The notes below the pieces were generated by a model. It was not told the DNA's origin, did not search any database, and worked only from the letters and a program-made list of their open reading frames with translations. A stretch of 64,000 nt of DNA from Streptomyces dysideae (lineage in GTDB: Bacteria > Actinomycetota > Actinomycetes > Streptomycetales > Streptomycetaceae): contig NZ_KQ949088.1 in NCBI RefSeq assembly GCF_001514305.1, positions 1-64,000 on the forward strand. The letters are read 5' to 3'. The position numbers and the translations under genes were made by a program. This document shows positions 25,358 through 32,583 of the stretch, piece after piece. Every line of letters starts with the position of its first letter. The first letter of the stretch is position 1.

Positions 25358-26832
25358 GACGCTGTACGCGGACCTGAAAGGGCACTTCGGCGCGGACCAG
25401 GTGTTCCTCGACCGGCCGTCCATCGTGCCGGGGCAGCGCTACTCCGACGTGCTGCGGGAGCGCGTCGCCGACTGCGACGTCCTGCTCGTCGTCGTCCACC
25501 GGGGGTGGGTGGACGCGCGGGACGACGAGACCGGCGTACGGCGGCTGGAGGTGGCGGGCGACTGGGTCCGGCGCGAGATCGACCAGGCCCTGCACAGCGG
25601 CAAGACCGTCGTCCAGGTGCTGCTGGACGACGCCGAGCCGCCCAGGCCCGCGCAACTGCCGGAGCGGATCCGGGAGTTGGCGATCCGGAACGCCCAGGCG
25701 CTGCGGCAGGAGGCGTACGGCTCGGATCTCGCGGAGCTGATCGCCGTACTGGAAACGGACGTGTCCAGGACCTGGGAGCCGGTTCCGCCGCCACCGGCGC
25801 CCTACCGGCCGGGCCGGTGGCTGGGCGTCGTCACCGCGGTGCTGTCCTGCGCCGGGCTCGTCACGGTCCCCGCGTTGCCCCAGGACGACGGCTGGGCCCG
25901 CGCGGACGGCCTCCCCCTCACCCTCTACGCCGCCCTGTTCTCCTGCCTGCTGCTGTGCGCGCCGCTGATCGCGGTCGCCGTCGGCCGTCATCTGCTCCGG
26001 CGGCCCGTCGACGCCTGGGAGCGGGACCTGCACGCCGTCAAGCACCGGACCTACGTCCGGCAGACCTGGCCGATGGCCGCGGGGCTGGTGCTGATCGCGG
26101 TGTTCGGCGCGCTGTCGATGTGGGGCGACGAGGGCACGCAGGCGTCCCTGATCCTGCTGCTGGTCCTGGGGCTCGCCGTCGCCCGCTCGGGCGCCCTGCA
26201 CATCCGCCTCGAGCGGCGGGACGCCGACCTGTGGACCCGCTGGCCGCAGGGCCTGCCGGACCCGGTGACCCGGCCCGTGCTGCGCCGGGCGGTCGCACGG
26301 CTGGAACTCCGGCTGGCCGGGTTCCGGCCGCCGCTCTCGCGCGAGCAGCGGGAGAAGGCGAAGTGGGAGCTGGCCGGCCTGCGCGAGGCGCTCGGGCGGC
26401 TGTCGGGTGAGGCGCGGCGGTCGCGTGTGACGTGGCTGCGCCAGGACCACCCCTGGATGTTCGGCGGCTGTGTGCTGTGGCTGAGCCTCACCGCGGCGAC
26501 CGCCCTGGAGGCCGGCATCGCCTTCGGGGCGGCGGGACGAGGGACGCCGCGTGTCTACGCCGCACTGGTCGTCGTGGCGCTCATCGGCACCGCCCTCGCA
26601 CTGGCCACCATGGAACTCGGCCACCGCCACCAGCGCCGTATGCGCACCGACCTGGTGACAGAGGCCGGCGCGCGCGTCGCCGACCTGGCCGAGCGGGTCA
26701 CCGCCCTGAGCGCTCCCGCCCGCACCAAACTGTCCTCCCCCGCACCGCGCCCCGAGGAATACGCCGAGCCCGACTAGGCGCCGGTACCCCCGAAGGAGCA
26801 CTCTGGAAGCAGGTATTCCGGAGGTGATCGTC

Positions 26833-27108
26833 ATGATGCACACCGCAGTGGGATGGCATGTCGAGCTGGAGTTCAGGGAGGACGAGACACACACCCGGGC
26901 GGTCGCGATGGTGCGGTTGCCCGACGGCTCGGAGGTGAAGGCCCACGGGCACGCCACGCGCCACCACACCGACTCCAATCAGCCACGGGTCGGTGAGGAG
27001 ATAGCGGGCGCCCGGGCGCTGAACGAGCTCGCGATGACGCTGCTCACGAAGGCGCACGGGGAGATCGACTCGGCATCCGGACGGACGTCGCACCCGATCC
27101 ACGCCTGA
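26833..27108 (+). CDS. DUF1876 family protein
   Basis: 91 aa, starting at ATG 26833 with an excellent GGAGGTGAT at ideal spacing; in-frame GTG 26824 overlaps that site and is unlikely. WHVELEFREDETHTRAVAMVRLPDGSEVKAHGHATRH is the defining beta-hairpin of DUF1876, followed by a helix (EIAGARALNELAMTLL). Function unknown; related genes often accompany stress proteins in actinobacteria. It stands 55 bp after the disrupted TIR gene and converges on the serine hydrolase. Confidence 0.85.
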   Translation: MMHTAVGWHVELEFREDETHTRAVAMVRLPDGSEVKAHGHATRHHTDSNQPRVGEEIAGARALNELAMTLLTKAHGEIDSASGRTSHPIHA

Positions 27109-27131
27109 GTTACGCCTGAGCCACGACGCGT

Positions 27132-28292
27132 TCAGGCCAGCGAGGCCCTTACCGCCCGTACCAACCCCTGCGCCCTCGGATCCGCCGTCACCGTCTTGCG
27201 GAAGCCGTTCGTCACATAGCCGAACGCGATGCCCGCTTCGGGGTCGGCGAAGCCGAGGGCGCCGCCGCGGCCGGGGTGGCCGAAGGAGCCGGGGGAGAGC
27301 AGGGGCGACGCGGTGCCGTGCAGCATGTAGCCGAGGCCGAACCGGGTGTTGACGACCAGGACGCGGTCCGGGCCCGCCGACTCCTCCGCCCTCGCCAGCT
27401 CCACCGTCGCCGGGTCGAAGAGGCGTACGCCGTCGACGTCCCCGATCAGCGCCGCGTAGAAGCGGGCCAGACCGTCGGCCGTGGCGATGCCGTTCGTCGC
27501 GGGGAGCGCGGCGGCGCGGTAGGCGGGGTCGTTCTGGTCGGGGAACGGCGTGATCGCGGCGAAGGCGCGGCGGGTGAGGGACGCCGGGTCCTGGTAGGCC
27601 TCGGTGACACTGCGCTTCGGTCGGGCGCGCAGGGCGCCGGACGGCTCGGGCCCTTCGACGCGGCTGGAACGGCCCACCCGGTGCGCCTCCGACTCCGGCA
27701 GTCCCAGCCACAGGTCCAGGCCCAGCGGCGCGGCGATCTCCGCCGCGATCCACTCGCCGGCCCACCGTCCCGTCACGCGCCGCACCAGCTCGTCCAGCAT
27801 CCAGCCGTACGTCAGCGCGTGATAGCCGTGGTCGGCGCCCGGCTCCCAGACCGGCGCCTGCGCGGCGACCGCCTCGGGGCCGCGCCGCGGGTCCAGCGCC
27901 TCCTCCGGCGTGATCGGGCGGTCCAGCACCGGGAGCCCGGCACGGTGGTTCAGCACCTGCCGCACCAGCAGCCGCTCCTTGCCGTGCGCCTTGAACTCCG
28001 GCCAGTACTCGCCCACCGGCGCGTCCAGGTCCAGCTCCCCACGCTGGTGCAGCAGCAGGAGTACGGCGGCGGCGACGCCCTTGGTCGCCGAGCGCACGAC
28101 CTGCGCGGTGCCGGGTGCCCAGGGGGCCTCGCCGTCCACATCCCTGGTGCCGGCCCACAGGTCGACGACCTTGCGGCCGTCCCGGTACACGGCAACCGCC
28201 GCGCCTCGCTCCCCGAGCGCCTCGAAGTTCCGCACGAACGCGTCCCTGACCGGCTCGAAGCCCTCGGCCACTGTGCCGTTCACGTCGTCCAC
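27132..28292 (-). CDS. Serine hydrolase, class C beta-lactamase fold (esterase-like)
   Basis: 386 aa from GTG 28292, no signal peptide. The active-site Ser-x-x-Lys is SATK in VVRSATKGVAAAVL; the second motif Tyr is in YHALTYGWML, and the KTG position is HPGRGG. These are the features of the EstB/beta-lactamase-related hydrolases, which are usually esterases or peptidases rather than antibiotic-hydrolysing enzymes. Substrate unknown. Ends 21 bp from the convergent DUF1876 stop. Confidence 0.88.
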   Translation of the reverse strand: MDDVNGTVAEGFEPVRDAFVRNFEALGERGAAVAVYRDGRKVVDLWAGTRDVDGEAPWAPGTAQVVRSATKGVAAAVLLLLHQRGELDLDAPVGEYWPEFKAHGKERLLVRQVLNHRAGLPVLDRPITPEEALDPRRGPEAVAAQAPVWEPGADHGYHALTYGWMLDELVRRVTGRWAGEWIAAEIAAPLGLDLWLGLPESEAHRVGRSSRVEGPEPSGALRARPKRSVTEAYQDPASLTRRAFAAITPFPDQNDPAYRAAALPATNGIATADGLARFYAALIGDVDGVRLFDPATVELARAEESAGPDRVLVVNTRFGLGYMLHGTASPLLSPGSFGHPGRGGALGFADPEAGIAFGYVTNGFRKTVTADPRAQGLVRAVRASLA

Positions 28293-28403
28293 GCCGCGCT
28301 CCCTGTCCTGGCCCTGCTCGCCTCGCTCGCCTGCGACAGCCAGTGCAACACGGGGGTACGGCCTTGGATTCCGGTGTGTGGCCGACGTCTCGCCGGACAG
28401 ACC

Positions 28404-28850
28404 CTAGCCGAGCAGGATCGTGACGTCGATGTTGCCGCGGGTCGCGTTCGAGTACGGGCACACCTCGTGGGCCTCGTCCACCAGCTTGGCCGCGATGTCC
28501 GCGTCGAGCACCGGCAGCGAGACGCTGAGGGCGACCGCGAGCCCGTAGCCGCGCTGCTGGTTGGGGCCTATGCCGACCTTCGCGGCGACCGTCGAGCCGG
28601 TCAGGTCGAAGCCGTTGCGGCGGCCGACCAGGACCAGCGCGTTGTGGAAGCAGGAGCTGTAGCCGGCCGCGAACAGCTGCTCGGGGTTGGTGCCGTTGCC
28701 GTCGCCGCCCAGCTCCGGCGGCATCGCGACCCTCAGCTCGAGCTGGCCGTCCTGACTGGTGACATAGCCGTCCCGGCCGCCGTGCGCGGTCGCCTCGGCG
28801 ACGTACATGATCTTCGTCGGACGGGTGTCGACGGCGGTGCCGTCAGTCAT
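28404..28850 (-). CDS. ohr: Organic hydroperoxide resistance protein
   Basis: 148 aa thiol peroxidase that reduces organic hydroperoxides in the cytoplasm using lipoylated cofactors. Both active-site cysteines are present: Cys67 in GYSSCFHNAL and Cys131 in HEVCPYSNATRGN. MYVAEATAHGGRDGYV at the N-terminus is typical of Ohr. ATG 28850 has GGGGAGG upstream. It follows ohrR on the same strand after a 107-bp gap that contains an inverted repeat. Confidence 0.95.
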   Translation of the reverse strand: MTDGTAVDTRPTKIMYVAEATAHGGRDGYVTSQDGQLELRVAMPPELGGDGNGTNPEQLFAAGYSSCFHNALVLVGRRNGFDLTGSTVAAKVGIGPNQQRGYGLAVALSVSLPVLDADIAAKLVDEAHEVCPYSNATRGNIDVTILLG

Positions 28851-28871
28851 GGCTGGCCTCCCCCAGGAAAG

Positions 28872-28894
28872 GTGCACGCAAATACATCGTGCAC
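28872..28894. promoter_or_regulatory. Inverted repeat GTGCACG-N9-CGTGCAC upstream of ohr
   Basis: Perfect 7-bp arms around an AT-rich 9-nt spacer (CAAATACAT), 22 bp upstream of the ohr start, in the ohrR-ohr gap. Candidate OhrR operator; assignment rests on location and symmetry. Confidence 0.5.
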
Positions 28895-28957
28895 AAGGTA
28901 CCGGCCAGTAGGAGAAGCTTCGATTACCAGGGGGTAGCAACCGCGGGTAACCGGAGC

Positions 28958-29440
28958 TCAGCGGGAGCGCTCGGCCACCGACTCCGCCCGGAGCGCGAGC
29001 TGTCGCAACTCCTCGCGCAACCGCGCGACCTCCGCGCCGCCGAGCCCGGTTGCCGTGCGCAGCACGCCGGGCACGCGCGCCGCGCGCTCCCGCAGTTCTT
29101 CCCCGCGCCCGGTGCACGCGACGAGCACCGAGCGCTCGTCATGGGCCGCGCGCTCCCTGCGCACCACCCCCGCGCTCTCCAGTCGCTTGAGCAACGGCGA
29201 CACCGTGCCGTAGTCGAGCCGCAGTGCGCCCGCGAGCTCCTTGACCGTGATCCGGCCGCGTTCCCAGAGGACGAGCAGGACGAGGTACTGCGGGTAGGTG
29301 AGGCCCAGCTCGTCGAGGAGCGGGCGGTAGGCGGCCGTCACCGCGCGCTGTGCCGCGTACAGCGCGAAGCACAGCTGGTCGTCCAGCAGCAGCGAGCCCT
29401 CGCGCGCCGTCTCCTCGCCTGTCGGCTCCTCGTTCGTCAC
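28958..29440 (-). CDS. ohrR: MarR-family peroxide-sensing repressor OhrR
   Basis: 160 aa from GTG 29440. DDQLCFALYAAQRAV places the redox Cys at residue 24, aligned with the sensing Cys of Bacillus OhrR (LCFLLYASSR); LTYPQYLVLLVLWE and the winged helix LDYGTVSPLLKRLESAGVVRRERAAHDERSV are near-identical in pattern. Oxidation of the Cys by organic peroxide releases repression of ohr. The start is only 10 bp after the stop of the ECF ATPase gene, so it may be read from the metal-transport transcript as well as its own promoter. Confidence 0.92.
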   Translation of the reverse strand: MTNEEPTGEETAREGSLLLDDQLCFALYAAQRAVTAAYRPLLDELGLTYPQYLVLLVLWERGRITVKELAGALRLDYGTVSPLLKRLESAGVVRRERAAHDERSVLVACTGRGEELRERAARVPGVLRTATGLGGAEVARLREELRQLALRAESVAERSR

Positions 29441-29450
29441 GCGCCCATTG

Positions 29451-30227
29451 TCACGGACGCCCCGGCGCGGCAGGCACCGAACGCGGGTCGAAGCCGTACG
29501 GCAGCTCCAGGCGGTGGGCGCGCATCAGCTCGTCGTCGGCGAGCAGATCGGCGGTCTTGCCGTCGGCCGCGATCACGCCGTCGCTCAGGACCAGCGAGCG
29601 GGGGCACAGTTCCAGGGCGTAGGGCAGGTCGTGCGTGACCATCAGGACGGTGACGTCCAGGGAGCGCAGGATGTCGGCGAGTTCGCGGCGCGAGGCGGGG
29701 TCGAGGTTGGAGGACGGTTCGTCGAGGACGAGGATCTCCGGCTCCATCGCGAGCACCGTCGCCACGGCCACCCGGCGGCGCTGGCCGAAGGAGAGGTGGT
29801 GCGGGGGCCGGTCCTTGAACGCCGCCATGCCGACCAGCGCCAGCGCATGGTCGACGCGCGCCTCCAGCTCGGGCCCCCTCAGGCCGGCGGCCGCCGGTCC
29901 GAAGGCGACGTCCTCGCGGACCGTCGGCATGAACAGCTGGTCGTCCGGGTCCTGGAAGACGATCCCGACCCGGCGCCGGATCTGCGCCATGTGCTCCCTG
30001 CCGACGGGCAGCCCGGCGACCCGCACGGTGCCGGTGCCGCCGGTCAGGATGCCGTTGAGGTGGAGGACGAGGGTCGTCTTGCCGGCGCCGTTCGGGCCGA
30101 GCAGCGCGACCCGCTCGCCGCGCGCGATGGTGAAGTCCACGCCGAACAGGGCCTGGTGGCCGTCGGGGTAGGCGAAGGCGAGGCCCGAGACCTCGAGAGA
30201 AGCTGTCACAGCAGTCACAGGGTCCAT
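29451..30227 (-). CDS. cbiO: ECF-type cobalt/nickel transporter ATPase
   Basis: 258 aa ABC ATPase that powers metal uptake. Walker A GPNGAGKTT, Q-loop VFQDPDDQLF (a DPDDQ variant typical of CbiO/NikO), signature LSFGQRRRVAVA and Walker B ILVLDEPSSNLDP are all intact, with the switch His in MVTHDLPYAL. ATG 30227 overlaps the end of cbiQ by 13 bp; GTG 30218 would give a GTGA overlap and is equally plausible. Forms an operon with cbiQ and cbiM. Confidence 0.92.
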   Translation of the reverse strand: MDPVTAVTASLEVSGLAFAYPDGHQALFGVDFTIARGERVALLGPNGAGKTTLVLHLNGILTGGTGTVRVAGLPVGREHMAQIRRRVGIVFQDPDDQLFMPTVREDVAFGPAAAGLRGPELEARVDHALALVGMAAFKDRPPHHLSFGQRRRVAVATVLAMEPEILVLDEPSSNLDPASRRELADILRSLDVTVLMVTHDLPYALELCPRSLVLSDGVIAADGKTADLLADDELMRAHRLELPYGFDPRSVPAAPGRP

Positions 30228-30976
30228 CCCAGCAGACACACGACGAGGGCGGCGAAGGGGAGCGCGAAGGCGTACGACCACTGCGCCCGGGACGCGGTCA
30301 CCTCGTCGATCACCGGCATCGAACCGGTGTATCCGCGGCTGATCATCGCCAGGTGGACGCGCTCGCCGCGCTCGTAGGAGCGGATGAACAGGGCACCGGC
30401 GGACTTGGCGAGCACACCCCAGTGGCGCACGCCCCGCGCCTCGAAGCCGCGCGACTCCCGGGCGATCCGCATGCGCCGCATCTCGTCGGTGATGACGTCG
30501 CCGTACCGGATCATGAAGGACGCGATCTGCACCAGCAGGGGCGGCAGTTTCAACCGCTGCAGGCCGAGGAGGAGTTCGCGCAGCTCGGTCGTGGACGCCA
30601 GGAGCACGGACGCGGCGACGCCCAGGGTGCCTTTGGCGAGGACGTTCCAGGCGCCCCACAGGCCGCTGACGCTCAGCGACATCCCCAGCACCTCGACCCG
30701 CTCGCCCTCCGCCACGAACGGCATCAGCACCGCGAACGCCACGAACGGCACCTCGATCAGCAGCCGCTTGAGCAGGAACCCGGCGGGCACGCGCGCGACG
30801 TACGCGACGAGCGTGAGCAGGACGGCGTACAGCCCGAAGGCCCACATCGCCTCCCGCGGCGTCGACACCACGACCACCACGAACGCGAAGACCGCGGCGA
30901 GTTTGGTGTGCGGCGGCAGACCGTGCACGGGGGAGTGCCCGTGCCGGTAGAGCTTGTGCGCGTGCCCGGCGCCCAT
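30215..30976 (-). CDS. cbiQ: ECF transporter transmembrane protein
   Basis: 253 aa with five or six membrane helices. The coupling motifs that contact the ATPase are visible: RIARESRGFEARG and MISRGYTGSM, both matching the A-R-S/G pattern of CbiQ/EcfT proteins. LPPLLVQIASFMIRYGDVITDEMRRM precedes the first of these. Starts 4 bp after the cbiM stop. Confidence 0.92.
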   Translation of the reverse strand: MGAGHAHKLYRHGHSPVHGLPPHTKLAAVFAFVVVVVSTPREAMWAFGLYAVLLTLVAYVARVPAGFLLKRLLIEVPFVAFAVLMPFVAEGERVEVLGMSLSVSGLWGAWNVLAKGTLGVAASVLLASTTELRELLLGLQRLKLPPLLVQIASFMIRYGDVITDEMRRMRIARESRGFEARGVRHWGVLAKSAGALFIRSYERGERVHLAMISRGYTGSMPVIDEVTASRAQWSYAFALPFAALVVCLLGWTL

Positions 30977-30980
30977 GTCG

Positions 30981-32039
30981 TCAGACGCTCGTGCTCGTGG
31001 GGGAGACGTCCTGGGTGGTCCGGCGCCTGCGCACCGCCCGGAAGACGCCGGTGCCCGCGACCGCGGTCACGCCCACCCCGATCACGCCCGCGAGACCGCC
31101 GGAGAGGCGGGCGTCGGTGATGTCCTTCACCCCGTAGTCGGCGAGCGGGGAGTCGGCGGCCGCGTGCTCCTCGGCCTTCTCGTCGATGCCCTGGTCGGCG
31201 GCGACCTTCTCCAGGCCGTCGGGGTTCGAGGAGGCGTAGAAGCTGACGAAGCCGGCCAGGACCAGGGAGGTCGCGAGGCCGGTGAGCCACAGCGCGCGGC
31301 GGGAGGTGCGCGCCGCGACGGGCGCCGTGCGCGCCGGCTCGGGAGCCGGTGCGTCGACGAGTGCGCCGTTCACCCGCAGCTGGAGGCGCCGGCGCAGGTC
31401 GCGCGCGCCGTACACGAGATCCGGGCGTACGGCGACCACGGCGCCCACGGTCAGCGCGGTGATCGTGGCCTCCCCGATGCCGATCAGGATGTGCACGCCG
31501 ACCATGGCGGTGGCGACCTTGCCGATCGAGATGTCCGTCGTGCCGCCGACGGCGTAGAGCAGGGTGAAGGCGAGGGCCGCGGCCGGCACCGAGAGCAGGG
31601 CGGCGACGAAGGTGGCGGCGGTGATGGAGCGGCGCGAGCGGGGCAGGACCTTGACCAGGGCGCGGAAGACGGCGTAGGCGACGACCGTCGTGACGATGGC
31701 CATGCAGGTGATGTTCACGCCGAGGGCGGTCAGGCCGCCGTCCGCGAAGAGGATGCCCTGCATCAGCAGGACCACGGACACGCACAGCACCCCGGTGTAG
31801 GGGCCGACGAGGATCGCGGCGAGCGCGCCGCCGAGCAGGTGGCCGCTGGTTCCCGCCGCGACGGGGAAGTTCAGCATCTGCACCGCGAAGATGAACGCCG
31901 CCACGAGGCCGGCCAGCGGCGCCGTGCGCTCGTCGAGCTCGCGGCGCGCGCCGCGCAGGCTCACGGCGACGGCGGCCGCGGCGACGACACCGGTCGCGGC
32001 GGAGATGGGAGCGTCTATGAATCCGTCAGGCACATGCAC
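30981..32039 (-). CDS. cbiM: ECF metal-binding membrane protein, CbiM/NikM with C-terminal N-component-like part
   Basis: 352 aa. Begins MHVPDGF, the metal-coordinating N-terminus (His2) of CbiM/NikM; GTG 32039 is required for this and there is no Shine-Dalgarno, while a TATCAT -10 element lies six bases upstream, so the mRNA may be leaderless. Helices include LNFPVAAGTSGHLLGGALAAILVGPY and MVGVHILIGIGEATITAL. The last ~120 residues form a two-helix extension with an extracytoplasmic loop, matching a fused CbiN/NikN-type component. Nickel is favoured over cobalt because of the Nur-like box at the promoter; no B12 riboswitch is seen. Confidence 0.88.
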   Translation of the reverse strand: MHVPDGFIDAPISAATGVVAAAAVAVSLRGARRELDERTAPLAGLVAAFIFAVQMLNFPVAAGTSGHLLGGALAAILVGPYTGVLCVSVVLLMQGILFADGGLTALGVNITCMAIVTTVVAYAVFRALVKVLPRSRRSITAATFVAALLSVPAAALAFTLLYAVGGTTDISIGKVATAMVGVHILIGIGEATITALTVGAVVAVRPDLVYGARDLRRRLQLRVNGALVDAPAPEPARTAPVAARTSRRALWLTGLATSLVLAGFVSFYASSNPDGLEKVAADQGIDEKAEEHAAADSPLADYGVKDITDARLSGGLAGVIGVGVTAVAGTGVFRAVRRRRTTQDVSPTSTSV

Positions 32040-32059
32040 CGTTCGATGATAGTGGCTTG

Positions 32060-32076
32060 TTGCGAACGATTCGCAA
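32060..32076. promoter_or_regulatory. Probable Nur (nickel-responsive) box at the cbiM promoter
   Basis: TTGCGAA-CGA-TTCGCAA, a perfect 7-bp dyad. It fits the reported Streptomyces Nur consensus tTGCaa-N5-ttGCAA in the TGC/GCA positions. It lies just upstream of the TATCAT -10 element, where bound Nur would block RNA polymerase. Confidence 0.6.
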
Positions 32077-32217
32077 GAGCGAGTCGACGGGAAGAGTCGG
32101 GGGGAGGGTGGGAGGAGGCCATACGGCCCAGGGAGCGCGATCCCGGAAATGTGCGACATTGGAAAGGGAGTGGACGCATAGCTTCCACACAGGTCACGCA
32201 CCGTAAGGGGCTGGACG

Positions 32218-32577
32218 ATGTCTGTAGTCGAGCAGTACGCGCGAGCCCACATAGTCACGGACGCGGACATCCTCGAGGAGGAGCAGGACGCCGTCCCGGT
32301 CGTCCTGCGCTACGACCCGGACGACGACCCGCGCTCGGTGCGCGTCGGACTGCCCGGGCGCGGGGCGCACGAGTGGACCTTCTCGCGCTCCCTGCTCGAA
32401 CAGGGCCTGCGCGCCCCCGCGGAGAGCGGCGAGGTGCGGGTGTGGCCGTGCGGACGGGTGCAGGCCGTGGTGGAACTCCACTCCGCGCAGGGGGTCTCGG
32501 TGGTGCAGTTCGAGACGAAGGCGTTGATGCGGTTCCTGCGGCGGACGTACCTGGCCGCAGACCCCGTGAGCCGCTGA
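32218..32577 (+). CDS. ssgE: SsgA-like sporulation/cell-division protein, probably SsgE
   Basis: 119 aa. Streptomycete-specific SALP family, which controls where cell-wall enzymes act during septation and spore separation. Diagnostic residues include VPVVLRYDPDDDPRSVRVGL, WTFSRSLLEQGL, GEVRVWPCGR and FETKALMRFLRRTY. The SsgE assignment rests on its position next to two PBPs and Pmt, as recalled for S. coelicolor; other SALPs cannot be excluded from sequence alone. Convergent with the PBP gene, 6 bp apart. Confidence 0.85.
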   Translation: MSVVEQYARAHIVTDADILEEEQDAVPVVLRYDPDDDPRSVRVGLPGRGAHEWTFSRSLLEQGLRAPAESGEVRVWPCGRVQAVVELHSAQGVSVVQFETKALMRFLRRTYLAADPVSR

Positions 32578-32583
32578 GGGCGG

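Larger units (their letters stand above)
23048..26777 (+). pseudogene. TIR-domain membrane protein interrupted by a TnpB element
   Basis: ATG 23048 opens MGGIFINYRRGEHEHVV, the first strand and loop of a TIR domain, then runs into foreign sequence. The same frame resumes at 25356 with ETLYADLKGHFGADQVFLDRPSIVPGQRY, the rest of the TIR fold including DWVRREIDQAL with the Glu expected at the NADase position, and continues through about six transmembrane helices to TAG near 26777. Joining GTG 23096-23098 to GAG 25356-25358 gives an uninterrupted gene of ~490 codons. The downstream part could still be translated from GTG 25401 but would lack the first TIR strand. Confidence 0.85.

Noticed and set aside
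32039-32217. Cobalamin riboswitch upstream of cbiM
   Set aside because: The promoter appears to lie within a few bases of the start codon, leaving no room for a leader; no B12-box was seen.
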